From Algoriphagus locisalis (GTDB lineage: Bacteria > Bacteroidota > Bacteroidia > Cytophagales > Cyclobacteriaceae), in the NCBI RefSeq assembly GCF_900116615.1, contig NZ_FPBF01000006.1, positions 310,001 through 374,000 on the forward strand: DNA of 64,000 nt, in the 5' to 3' direction. A program made the translations under genes and the position numbers. Of this stretch, positions 44,801 to 52,421 are shown one piece after another. How positions within the stretch are numbered: the first letter of the stretch is position 1; every line of letters begins with the position of its first letter. Below the pieces are notes generated by a model. It saw only the letters and a program-made list of their open reading frames with translations, was not told the DNA's origin and did not search any database.

Positions 44801-45541
44801 GAGTTGCTGACCTTCCATAGGAATAGGAGAAACATAAGCTCTTGAGGGATTTCTCGAGTAATTAAGCTGAATCATACTAGTGCCGGAATTAATCACTCCA
44901 AGTGAATCAATTTCTATGTCGTTTGGCATAAATAGTTTGATTCCAGCTTCCGATGGGGGATACAGGATCGTCCCATCATTGAAGGTGATGAAAAAATGTT
45001 CAAAGATTTTATTGGTTGCCTGCTTCCGCAAAAGCTCCGAAATCGGAATTTCCAAATCAACTATTAAGTTGCTGGGAGCCTCGTTTTTTTGGCTTTCTGA
45101 TATGTCAAAAGCCTTTCTAAATTCCTCTAGATCATAGTCTGATTGCAGGTTGTCGATATGAATTTCCAATCCATTTTTGATGATTTCCCCATTTTTAAAG
45201 CTCAGGGAATTATCAAAATCTGCAGAAGCTGGAAGTAGTCTCGGGTTGGAGTATTTAAACTCCCAATTAATGATTTGGGCGACCTTTTGCGCTTCAATTC
45301 TGGTTCGTGCAGCAGGCCGGAAGGTCGCAGCGTTTGCAGCTCCTGCTCTTACAAAATATGCTTCTACCCGAGTATAGTAATCAGAGAGAGCCCGAACTAT
45401 ATCATTTTTGGAGGCCTCCACACTTCGTGTCAGCTGATTTTCGAGTTCTTGCTGATTATTGTGAGATTGTATGTATAGCACTACCCCGATAATCAATATT
45501 ACGGGCAATAGAACAAGCCAAATCTTTACCGTTTTTACCAT
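41891..45541 (-). CDS. Large membrane sensor-like protein with two Cache-like domains
   Basis: A 1216-residue protein that I cannot name. Residues 7-24 are a first membrane helix; 25-270 and 325-565 are two periplasmic segments. The second has a Cache-like pattern (YVDKIFFKN, LSQREYFTFFQ, LESVISRDFG, FIAMKENGKILLKSN). Helices follow at about 272-292, 305-322 and 575-595, with further ones through 770 and 855-885. From 893 to 1155 a cytosolic domain has PKLFICCPQSGVSAETLQKKL, a strand ISHVHIQNIHCL, KSIIISSGKS and a winged-helix-like FQEKLVCYSFSNERFLNKSRKNAIHELIRKGILI. It resembles an AAA/STAND core without a Walker A GKT (inference). Two last helices end the protein. It is divergent from a coiled-coil membrane protein. 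Confidence 0.72.
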   Translation of the reverse strand: MVKTVKIWLVLLPVILIIGVVLYIQSHNNQQELENQLTRSVEASKNDIVRALSDYYTRVEAYFVRAGAANAATFRPAARTRIEAQKVAQIINWEFKYSNPRLLPASADFDNSLSFKNGEIIKNGLEIHIDNLQSDYDLEEFRKAFDISESQKNEAPSNLIVDLEIPISELLRKQATNKIFEHFFITFNDGTILYPPSEAGIKLFMPNDIEIDSLGVINSGTSMIQLNYSRNPSRAYVSPIPMEGQQLYAVGLISEDSFQKVGMRLDFGKLSILILFLLILIALIPILGVMNLSPGDNLTQNKVTQVGISLVSLTIIIGFSLSQFKNEVDPVAEQSSLVDELESSLRDTLTVYRTALESIKDFKQLQKEPANFNEIIAFKPTGYVDKIFFKNSPTSVNLIDFSMDTSAIDLSQREYFTFFQASGTDTLTFLNSHYSRSDGQLESVISRDFGNSGEESAIKGINAITFKYKVNQELSEQYRFIAMKENGKILLKSNKISSPIAEIQEGINAEKWGEIKSLMKNNFSSDAQISTSLYLNGNFYTGVLKKVKTDDFDENIWLLFLVNENISHSFASISSAESITLLAIYFLSLLISLLIQKYSRRSFDKQGTKAFLYSWLEPNAVNLPRLNYLILAYTCYAFVLLGIYYAVAISHTDMLLLLVYSSFLISFVNLSTSINSMTFDDFTEFKVQRYSMRSIILFGINVVLLLFITFWNSEIIVPTLILTLVGYGIVGLWFLVVKPKTTFKKQTKSITIPSFIALWFLIIGFLPGYFIQSKTQIYEQVIWNASNQPPTSDSQEAKTDSESFYTEYEFTRRTMLSLIADPFDQKIENFIAPNQQVFKMAMEKGDINLPSFSGILYNVLVLLTMILLFILFANIIQNIIFYPFFSLKRKGIDFSKPKLFICCPQSGVSAETLQKKLKVARIQTINLLDVSLDKADPVSEEISHVHIQNIHCLKNQLEIVPLLNKLIDQKKSIIISSGKSWDELFSRLKEIDDQVIYSETFTEFEFHMLPINLQRFKAEPNEKKHALLHKAENEEKMQLRIAQFADIWSELNFQEKLVCYSFSNERFLNKSRKNAIHELIRKGILIKATYGDEAEKLQEDEGEKFLEEDTTHSSLEWQRYEFFSRLFQTYILTHISKEEIKSFQDFESKNGNSRMIQVSAVSFVLICFALISIFDRTFLNEIYAYLTGTLGLLGSLYALLNRGISSFKFGKGEAPA

Positions 45542-45721
45542 TTCAAAAATTATCTTAAAAAATCTTAATCAATTTAATTTATAATACACTGAAAATCAAT
45601 GGAAAGTAAGAAATATGTTGCTGGACTGTTGCTGAAGTCCTAAAAAATGACCCTAAATTGTGACCTAGGCATGTTTATTGAAAAACAGACTTGTCACCCT
45701 AGTTTGTAAATTAATTCCCCG

Positions 45722-46321
45722 ATGAAGCGAATACTGCCCCTATTCTTAGTCATGATTTTCATGATTAATTTTCCTTCTTTCACCTTTGCCCAAGACACAT
45801 CCGGAGATAAAGGATCACTTCAGTCTGGCACCATTGATAGTCAGTTTGAATATATCTACAGCGTATCAAATAATTTTCAAGAATATAAAGTTGTAAAAAG
45901 GACAAATCTGGATCAGCTCAAATCCAATATTCTGGATTCCATGCGTACCATGAGAACTGAAGTCGGTGATCTTAAATTGTTGATAGTCAATGAAAAAGAT
46001 TCTATCAACAACCTCAATTCAATTCTGGAAACAGCCGAAGCTGAAAAGTTAGCAGCCATAGCTGAAAAGGATAATTTTACTTTTCTCGGCATGGGAATAC
46101 ACAAGGCTGTTTATTCCTCTATGATGTGGATTTTGGTTGCAGTGCTTGCAGGAGCACTTGCAATTTTCTCTTTTCAATACTTTACCAGCTTCAAAAAGAT
46201 CAAGAAAGCCCAAAAGGATTTGGCTGATGTGCAGGAAGAATTTGACAATCACCGCAAGAATATGCTAGACCGGGAGCGTAAACTCAAGCGAGAGTTGGTT
46301 GATGCGCAATTGGGCAGATAG
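45722..46321 (+). CDS. Small membrane protein with periplasmic coiled coil
   Basis: A 199-residue protein with a signal peptide (RILPLFLVMIFMINFPSFTFAQ), a helical exported region with heptads (LKLLIVNEKDSINNLNSILETAEAEKLAAIAEKDNF), one membrane helix (MMWILVAVLAGALAIFSFQYF) and a cytosolic coiled coil rich in Lys and Glu (FKKIKKAQKDLADVQEEFDNH). The family occurs across Bacteroidetes and is sometimes misannotated as a tRNA methyltransferase; no such fold is present. It is divergent from the large sensor-like gene across 180 bp, so they may be co-regulated. Function unknown. Confidence 0.75.
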   Translation: MKRILPLFLVMIFMINFPSFTFAQDTSGDKGSLQSGTIDSQFEYIYSVSNNFQEYKVVKRTNLDQLKSNILDSMRTMRTEVGDLKLLIVNEKDSINNLNSILETAEAEKLAAIAEKDNFTFLGMGIHKAVYSSMMWILVAVLAGALAIFSFQYFTSFKKIKKAQKDLADVQEEFDNHRKNMLDRERKLKRELVDAQLGR

Positions 46322-46530
46322 CTGTCTTTTTCCACAGATCAGTATTTCAATATGCCACCTCAATGAAGAGGTCACCGTGAGGAATGCCACGTCGAGTAGA
46401 AGTGCGATGATCGGTTTCAGCCTCTTTCATAGCCCTATTAAGCATGAGAGCCTATTTTGATTTGAGAAAGTAGTTGCGGGTGAATCTCAAACCTTTCACT
46501 TTTACTGAGGCAATCCTTGCAAAAAAGCCT

Positions 46531-46538
46531 TAAGTTTG
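46531..46538 (+). promoter_or_regulatory. Bacteroidetes-type -7 element upstream of ABC exporter
   Basis: TAAGTTTG matches TAnnTTTG, 25 bp before the ATG at 46563. A transcript starting just after it would exclude the upstream in-frame start at 46536. No -33 element at good spacing is evident. Confidence 0.35.
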
Positions 46539-46562
46539 TGCCCGCATTACCAAAATCAACGG

Positions 46563-48350
46563 ATGGCTAAAAAAAGAGGAACTGCTCTAGACGAAACTGA
46601 GAAGAGGAAGTTGAATAAGCAGAATTTAAGTAAGCTGGGAGGCATTTTTCAATTTTTGATGCCTTACAAGGGAGCCTTCTTTTTAGGATTGGTTTTCCTT
46701 GTTTTTTCCTCGCTCACGCTACTTACATTTCCATTTGTTGCCGGTAAATTGATAGATACCGCTCAAGGTACAGGCTGGATAGTGAATGATATCAATTCGA
46801 TTGCCCTGATATTGGTAGGAATCCTCGCGGTACAGAGTGTTTTCTCTTTCTTTCGTGTTTGGCTGTTTGCTTTGGTATCTGAGCGTTCGATGCGGGATAT
46901 ACGTTTGGCATTGTATTCTAGAATGGTCCGCTTGCCAATGACCTTTTTTGACAAGCGCAGGACAGGTGAGTTGATCAGTAGAATCACATCCGATGTAAGC
47001 ATGCTTCAGGATACCTTTTCTGTCACCCTGGCAGAGCTTTTCAGGCAGGTGGTTACGCTGATTGCTGGTGTGATTTTCCTGATGGTGAATACACCTAAAT
47101 TGACCTTGTTTATGCTGGCTACTTTCCCGGTTTTGGTGGTAATAGCCATGGTCTTTGGGAAATTCATCCGAAAACTATCCAAGAGTACTCAAGACGAACT
47201 TGCTGCGGCAAATGTGATCGTGGAGGAGACCCTTCAGTCTATCAGTACTGTCAAATCATTTGTTGGAGAAGCGTTTGAATCTGCCCGCTATGGAGCTGGA
47301 CTGAACAGAGTAGTTGGAGTTGCCCTGCGCGCCGCCAAATACCGTGGAGCATTTATTTCATTTATCATTTTTGCCTTGTTTGGCGGAATCGTAGCAGTGA
47401 TGTGGTACGGTGCGAGCCTGGTCAGCTCAGGCGAAATGAGCGTGGGCGAACTGGTTTCCTTTGTATTGTACACCACGTTTATCGGTGGATCCATAGCTGG
47501 TTTGGGGGATATTTATGGACAAGTCCAAAAAGCCATAGGTTCATCCGAGCGCGTACTGGAAATATTAGATGAGGAGCCTGAGTCAGTGGCCGGACAAAAG
47601 ACAGACAATTTCCAGGGTAAAATCTCTTTTGATCATGTAGGTTTTCATTACCCGACCCGTCCTGAAATGGAGGTGCTAAAAGACCTGACGTTCTATGTGA
47701 ATCCAGGCGAAAAAGTTGCGCTGGCAGGCCATTCAGGCGCTGGGAAATCTACGATTATCCAATTGCTGATGCGCTTTTACGATGTTCAGAAAGGATCAAT
47801 TCAGGTCGATGATCGTCAGCTGAGCGAATGGGATCTGGAAAATCTCCGCTCGCATGTAGGAATGGTACCTCAGGAAGTATTGCTCTTTGGAGGTTCGATC
47901 CGGGAGAACATAGCTTACGCAAAACCTGGAGCAACAGAGGAGGAAATTATCTTAGCATCTAAAAAAGCCAATGCCTGGCAGTTTATTTCCCAATTCCCAG
48001 AAGGCTTGGACACGCTGGTAGGCGAAAGAGGTGTGAAGCTTTCTGGTGGTCAAAGGCAGCGTGTGGCAATTGCCCGGGCTATTCTTAAAGATCCATCTAT
48101 TTTGATCTTGGATGAGGCTACTTCTTCTTTGGACGCAGAGTCAGAGCACTTGGTACAGGAAGCTTTGGACGAATTGATGAAAGGGCGGACCACTATTATC
48201 ATCGCGCACAGATTAGCGACCATTCGCAAGGTGGATAGAATCTATGTGCTCAGCGATGGGGAAATTGTGGAGCAAGGCAATCACGTGGACTTGCTCACTC
48301 GCGAAGATGGCTTTTATGCCAATTTGGTGCGCTTACAATTTGCCGATTAA
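46563..48350 (+). CDS. ABC exporter, fused permease and ATPase (MsbA/LmrA type)
   Basis: A protein of about 595 residues. Six helices span roughly residues 40-320, with FFDKRRTGELISRITSDVSMLQ as the coupling region. The nucleotide-binding domain carries Walker A GHSGAGKST, the Q-loop MVPQEVLLFGGSIRENI, signature LSGGQRQRVAIARA, Walker B ILILDEATSSLD and the switch AHRLAT. It is likely to be a homodimeric lipid or drug exporter in the inner membrane; substrate unknown. The start at 46563 is preferred over an in-frame codon at 46536 that overlaps a -7 element. Its stop overlaps that of the convergent methyltransferase by four bases. Confidence 0.93.
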   Translation: MAKKRGTALDETEKRKLNKQNLSKLGGIFQFLMPYKGAFFLGLVFLVFSSLTLLTFPFVAGKLIDTAQGTGWIVNDINSIALILVGILAVQSVFSFFRVWLFALVSERSMRDIRLALYSRMVRLPMTFFDKRRTGELISRITSDVSMLQDTFSVTLAELFRQVVTLIAGVIFLMVNTPKLTLFMLATFPVLVVIAMVFGKFIRKLSKSTQDELAAANVIVEETLQSISTVKSFVGEAFESARYGAGLNRVVGVALRAAKYRGAFISFIIFALFGGIVAVMWYGASLVSSGEMSVGELVSFVLYTTFIGGSIAGLGDIYGQVQKAIGSSERVLEILDEEPESVAGQKTDNFQGKISFDHVGFHYPTRPEMEVLKDLTFYVNPGEKVALAGHSGAGKSTIIQLLMRFYDVQKGSIQVDDRQLSEWDLENLRSHVGMVPQEVLLFGGSIRENIAYAKPGATEEEIILASKKANAWQFISQFPEGLDTLVGERGVKLSGGQRQRVAIARAILKDPSILILDEATSSLDAESEHLVQEALDELMKGRTTIIIAHRLATIRKVDRIYVLSDGEIVEQGNHVDLLTREDGFYANLVRLQFAD

Positions 48351-49018
48351 CTCAGGTTGTGGGCACAGATCGATTTGACCATTCCCATGAATTTTTCCAA
48401 ATAGAGTTTAGAATCAGGGAAAAGCAGCTGCATTTCCTTCTGATCCAGTAATCGGATTTCATCCAGGTATTGCTGCGCATGGGTAGGATCCCATTTTTGC
48501 AGTCTGCTCATCTTAGTTTTGGTCAAAAAAAAGTAAAGCACTTTCTGAGGAAGGTATTGTGCAAATGGAATCGCGTAATGTGCTTCAATCGGAAACCTTC
48601 GGTTTGGCGTTTGGATAAAGTGCTTTTTTCCCACACGCATAATCTCATTGGCCATTTTCTGCTGGTTCTCCCAGGTATATAAGTGCTCAATTACAGAGTT
48701 GGAGAAGACCAGATCGAAGCTTTTGTCCGCGAATTCAGGCATGCTGGTAGCATCACCAATTACGGATTTTATTTTAGGATGCGTAGTTTCTTCTTTGCCT
48801 AGATTGAGTAAGGTGATTTCTACCTTAGGCAAAGAAGGGAGGCTGCTGGTATCCCAGAAATAAGAGGCACCACCTACATCAAGGACTCGAATTGGGTCAC
48901 TCTTCGAAAAATTCTGAAAGAACAGATTTTCAAAATCTTTTTGTCTTTGGTTTCTAAATTTGGCTCCCAGAGAATTGGGATTGTCGGAAGGTGAAAAGAA
49001 ATTGGAAATAAAACTCAT
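48347..49018 (-). CDS. Class I SAM-dependent methyltransferase
   Basis: A protein of about 223 residues with SAM-binding motif I VLDVGGASYFWD, motif II VEITLLNLG, VIGDATSMPEF and FDLVFSNSVIEHLYTW, as in Methyltransf_11 family enzymes. The C-terminal part (FIQTPNRRFPIEAHYAIPFAQYLP) is typical of those acting on lipid or glycan substrates, but the substrate is not identifiable. The start at ATG 49018 is chosen; ten more residues are open upstream. It converges on the ABC exporter with overlapping stop codons. Confidence 0.88.
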   Translation of the reverse strand: MSFISNFFSPSDNPNSLGAKFRNQRQKDFENLFFQNFSKSDPIRVLDVGGASYFWDTSSLPSLPKVEITLLNLGKEETTHPKIKSVIGDATSMPEFADKSFDLVFSNSVIEHLYTWENQQKMANEIMRVGKKHFIQTPNRRFPIEAHYAIPFAQYLPQKVLYFFLTKTKMSRLQKWDPTHAQQYLDEIRLLDQKEMQLLFPDSKLYLEKFMGMVKSICAHNLS

Positions 49019-49139
49019 GCGTTGCCTTTGAGGCGTTTCAGCTAACAAATATTCACAAAAGTAATCAGCCTTGGGGATTCTTTGCTTAAATCTAGAATGA
49101 TAACCATCTTATTTTATTAAGTGGATTAATTTTAAGCAT

Positions 49140-49169
49140 AAAAAAAACCTCCTATTTAATTAGGAGGGT
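49140..49169 (-). terminator. Rho-independent terminator after universal stress protein gene
   Basis: Arms CCTCCTA and TAGGAGG with a short AT loop are followed by an A run on the plus strand, which is a T run on the minus strand. It lies 42 bp past the stop of the minus-strand UspA gene. Confidence 0.8.
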
Positions 49170-49210
49170 AATTTGTAATAGTTCTGTTGTCGTAGAATTA
49201 TTTATTCAGC

Positions 49211-50125
49211 TTAAACTTTAAATAGCGCCTCAAAGAAACCCATTGTTTCACCTTTTTTCTTAAAGATCAGCATGGGTAGGATATTATTAACCAAGACTAA
49301 TTTTTCGGCAACGCTTCCAAGTAAAATAGAAGCAGATTTAGTTTTTCCGCGCGAACCAAGCAAGATCATATCTGCACCGACTTTTCCGGCTTCTTCGAGC
49401 AAGGCTTTACCCTGTCCCTCCCCGTTATTCAATACGAACCGACATTCCAGTTCCTTGTGATTGAATTTTTGGATAAACCGCTTAAAATCTTCTTGGGCAT
49501 TTTCTTTCATGATTTCCGCAAACTCTTCAAATGATTTGCCGGTTTTAGAGTAACCGTGCGGCACTTCATATAAGTGAACAGGAATTAGTTCGGCGCCCAA
49601 TTCCTCGGAGATTCGCTCCCCGAAATCATAAATTAAGTCGGTATGGTCAGAGAAATCCGACGGAATCATAATTTTCTTAGGCAAGCCAGGTGGCCGACGT
49701 TCCTGTAGGAGTAAAACTGAGCAAGGGGCCTTTTTGGCTATACCCTTAGCTAAAGATCCTGATCCTTCAAGCTCTTCTTTCCTACCCATTATGATCAGAT
49801 CTACATCTTTGATCTTGGCCCATCGGAGTAGGGTGTCTAGGGGATGCGCTCCCTCCTCGGCAAACACCTCGATATCCATGCTCTCAGGAAAATCAAACTC
49901 TTCCAGTTTTGACTTGATTAAAGCTTCGATGGACTCATCTCCTGGGGCTAAAAGTTCCGGGTGATTTTTAAGAATTTCATCAGGAACTGCTAGGTTTTTA
50001 GCCACATGGACAAAGTAGCATTTATCTATTCCTAAGAAATTTAGGTACACTATTGTCTTTTTGATCAGGATATCATCCATCTCGGTGAGATCAAGACCAA
50101 TCATGGCCTTATAAAAATACTTCAT
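49211..50125 (-). CDS. Tandem universal stress protein (UspA family)
   Basis: A 304-residue protein made of two UspA folds. The second copy has the complete ATP-binding signature LLGSRGKTKSASILLGSVAEKLV (G-2-G-9-GS), and the first copy ends IIMGRKEELEGSGSLAKGIAKKAPCSVLLL, where the second Gly is replaced, so it may bind poorly. The tail KKKGETMGFFEALFKV is common in Bacteroidetes homologues. It is a cytosolic stress-response factor transcribed alone with its own terminator. Confidence 0.92.
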   Translation of the reverse strand: MKYFYKAMIGLDLTEMDDILIKKTIVYLNFLGIDKCYFVHVAKNLAVPDEILKNHPELLAPGDESIEALIKSKLEEFDFPESMDIEVFAEEGAHPLDTLLRWAKIKDVDLIIMGRKEELEGSGSLAKGIAKKAPCSVLLLQERRPPGLPKKIMIPSDFSDHTDLIYDFGERISEELGAELIPVHLYEVPHGYSKTGKSFEEFAEIMKENAQEDFKRFIQKFNHKELECRFVLNNGEGQGKALLEEAGKVGADMILLGSRGKTKSASILLGSVAEKLVLVNNILPMLIFKKKGETMGFFEALFKV

Positions 50126-50196
50126 AGTTGTTTGGCGTTTATTCCCCTTAATTTAAAGCTTTGATCCAGTTTAACGAATAGTTTTTATGTTTTTAC

Positions 50197-50225
50197 TTGA
50201 TGATTTGCTTTTCGAGGTAGATTTG
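50197..50225 (+). promoter_or_regulatory. Bacteroidetes-type promoter for the 2'-5' RNA ligase-like gene
   Basis: TTG at 50197-50199 and TAGATTTG at 50218-50225 are separated by 18 bp, close to the TTG-N19-TAnnTTTG consensus known for Bacteroidetes. A start of transcription about 5-7 bases later would fall on the first in-frame ATG at 50227, favouring the ATG at 50239. Confidence 0.5.
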
Positions 50226-50238
50226 TATGATGAAGGTA

Positions 50239-50781
50239 ATGCAAAAATATTTTTTGGCTATTGTGCCTGAAGGAAAGTTTCAAGAGCAGGTTACTCAGTT
50301 GAAATGGGATATTAGAGAAAAGTTTCAGTCAAAATATGCCCTTAAATCACCGGCTCATATTACAGTAAAAATGCCTTTTAGCTATAATGAGGCGAAGGAA
50401 GAAAAGTTGTTTGAGAAGCTCCAAGGGTTTATTGCAGGCCATAGACCTATGACTATGAATATAGCAGGAGTGAAGACATTTGGCAGCCGTGTGATCTATC
50501 TGGGGGTAGAGGCAGGGCAGGATTTATTTGATTTTCAGAGTGATTTGAAGACCTTTTGTAAAAGGGAGTTGAATCTGGTAGATGAGCTGAGCGATCGGAA
50601 TTTTCATCCCCACATGACTATAGCCTTTAAGGATATTAAAAAGACTCAGTTTCAGAATATCTTGGAATTTGCCACAGAAGCGCGCCTAACTAAAGATATG
50701 AGTGTAAATGAAATAGTCCTTCTGAAAAAGGTTGCCGCTAGTTGGGTAAGTCATAAAAAACTAAGTCTGAAGGATGTCTAA
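50239..50781 (+). CDS. 2'-5' RNA ligase / cyclic phosphodiesterase-like protein
   Basis: A protein of about 180 residues with the two HxT motifs of the 2H phosphoesterase superfamily: SPAHITVKMPF near residue 40 and FHPHMTIAFKD near 125. Family members hydrolyse or form 2'-5' or cyclic phosphodiester bonds in RNA. It begins MQKYFLAIVPEGKFQEQV; ATG codons at 50227 and 50230 are also in frame but lie at the predicted transcription start. It is cytosolic and transcribed alone, ending before a bidirectional terminator shared with the SusD gene. Confidence 0.88.
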   Translation: MQKYFLAIVPEGKFQEQVTQLKWDIREKFQSKYALKSPAHITVKMPFSYNEAKEEKLFEKLQGFIAGHRPMTMNIAGVKTFGSRVIYLGVEAGQDLFDFQSDLKTFCKRELNLVDELSDRNFHPHMTIAFKDIKKTQFQNILEFATEARLTKDMSVNEIVLLKKVAASWVSHKKLSLKDV

Positions 50782-50845
50782 GCACTTTTAACTCATGATT
50801 TCAGGTAATAATATACAGGGAATCAGTAAATATCTATGGCAAAAA

Positions 50846-50871
50846 AAATAGCCGAGTCGCCCCGGCTATTT
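50846..50871. terminator. Bidirectional terminator between convergent genes
   Basis: Arms AAATAGCCG and CGGCTATTT are perfect, with an A run before and a T run after, so it can serve the RNA ligase-like gene and the SusD gene on the opposite strand. Confidence 0.85.
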
Positions 50872-50895
50872 AAAATTGTTTAGAAGAAAGATTAC

Positions 50896-52404
50896 TTAGT
50901 ATCCAGGATTTTGATCTGCATTGGTAAGAGCAGAATTGTTATCCAACTCTACAGTAGGAATTGGCAACAAATCATACCTGCTTTGGTAGCCAGCTATAGG
51001 CTCATTTGATAGGTAGCCCATTCTTCTCCATCTTCGGATATCTCTATTTCGAACTTGCTCTCCAGGCATTTCTACCCGTCTTTCATGCATAATGGCCAGT
51101 CTGGTTTGCTCTTTTGTTCCTGTTGGAAACTGAGCCGTAGGATATTCTGGCATTTGTACATCAGCCCTGTTTCTAGTAGCATTAAGGTAAGGTAATGCCG
51201 CTGATGGTCCAGTGAGTTCATTTTCCACTTCAGCCATCATTAGCAGAACATCTGCATATCTGATAGACCGGAAGTTGATGCCAGACTGTTGGTTTTCATT
51301 TGCTCTCTTGTAGATCGTCTGGTATTTTCTCCAGCTTGGCTTAGTGAAATCCCCCTGTACTGTTGATTCATCAAGCACACTTTCCCCTGCATTAAAGGTG
51401 TCTCCCAGACGGTAGAAATTGTAGCTCTTCCTAGGGTCTTCTTTTGGAGTGGTTTCAAATTCGTTTACTAGACCGGTGTTTGGAATTAAGTTTCTCCAGG
51501 CATTAGGACCATATTCCTGACCTCTAAATGTGATTTCCGCAATTCCAGTACCATCGGCATTCCATCCTCCTGCATTCCCCTGAGACTCAGTAAACTGGAT
51601 TTCCCAGATTGACTCGGAATTGTTTTCATTTTCCTCTTCGAAATTATCCAAATAACGATCTACCAGCGAATACTGGTTTGAGTTGATTACCTCAGTCAAA
51701 TATGGTCTTGCACCGGTATAATCACCTTGGAAAATAAGTAGTTTGGCAGCCAATGCCTGCGCAGCTCCTTTGCTTGCCCGTCCTACATCAGAACCTGAAT
51801 AAGTGCTTGCCAGTGGAAGGCGTGAGATCGCTTCATTGAGGTCGTTTAAAGACTGAGCATAAGACTCTGCCTGAGTAGATCTAGCCAAACCATCAGGAGA
51901 AGTAGCGGAGGTAGTCATTAGCGGAACTCCACCCCACAGGGTGGACAATTCGTAGAATGCTAAACCTCTCAAGAAATAGGCTTCACCTACAATTCTGCTT
52001 CGTAAATCGTCTGTAATATCGTCAGTAGCATTTTCTGCATTTTCTATCACCAGGTTTGCTCGGTGGATTAGTCTATACCATCCTCTCCAGTTTGCTTCTA
52101 CCTGAGGGTTGGAGCCATCAAAGACATAGTTGAGTACCTGAGCTCTAGGGGCTTCAAGCTGTCCCCCTCCAGACTCTACATCATCCGAAAGTAAGTCGTG
52201 TAAAAAGAAATACTCTCTGTTATATAAGTTGTTTCCTTGGAGTGTAGCATATACAGAGTTCACTGCCGCTATGAGTTGAGGTCCTGTTTTGTAGAAAGTC
52301 TCCGTACCCAATTGATTTGGGTTCACCGGATTCAATACTTCCTCATCACAGGCCACTAAGCCCACAGCCATTATCACTGCCAAAAACGTGGATCTTGTTT
52401 TCAT
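50896..52404 (-). CDS. SusD/RagB family nutrient-binding lipoprotein
   Basis: A 502-residue outer-membrane lipoprotein (lipobox VGLVAC, Cys19) that caps a SusC transporter and binds a glycan or peptide. Residues 25-180 show SusD TPR-type helices (LIAAVNSVYATLQGNN, ANWRGWYRLIHRANLVIENAE, EAYFLRGLAFYELSTLWGGVPL). The C-terminal SusD/RagB part has IRYADVLLMMAEVENELTG and RRVEMPGEQVRNRDIRRWRRMG. It is the second gene of a pair with SusC. No glycoside hydrolase or regulator is found nearby, so the substrate cannot be guessed. Confidence 0.95.
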   Translation of the reverse strand: MKTRSTFLAVIMAVGLVACDEEVLNPVNPNQLGTETFYKTGPQLIAAVNSVYATLQGNNLYNREYFFLHDLLSDDVESGGGQLEAPRAQVLNYVFDGSNPQVEANWRGWYRLIHRANLVIENAENATDDITDDLRSRIVGEAYFLRGLAFYELSTLWGGVPLMTTSATSPDGLARSTQAESYAQSLNDLNEAISRLPLASTYSGSDVGRASKGAAQALAAKLLIFQGDYTGARPYLTEVINSNQYSLVDRYLDNFEEENENNSESIWEIQFTESQGNAGGWNADGTGIAEITFRGQEYGPNAWRNLIPNTGLVNEFETTPKEDPRKSYNFYRLGDTFNAGESVLDESTVQGDFTKPSWRKYQTIYKRANENQQSGINFRSIRYADVLLMMAEVENELTGPSAALPYLNATRNRADVQMPEYPTAQFPTGTKEQTRLAIMHERRVEMPGEQVRNRDIRRWRRMGYLSNEPIAGYQSRYDLLPIPTVELDNNSALTNADQNPGY

Positions 52405-52421
52405 GATTTCTTTATTTATAA

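Noticed and set aside
45722..46321. Possible tRNA methyltransferase annotation for the coiled-coil membrane protein
   Set aside because: Signal peptide, membrane helix and coiled coils are seen, with no SAM-binding or SPOUT motif.
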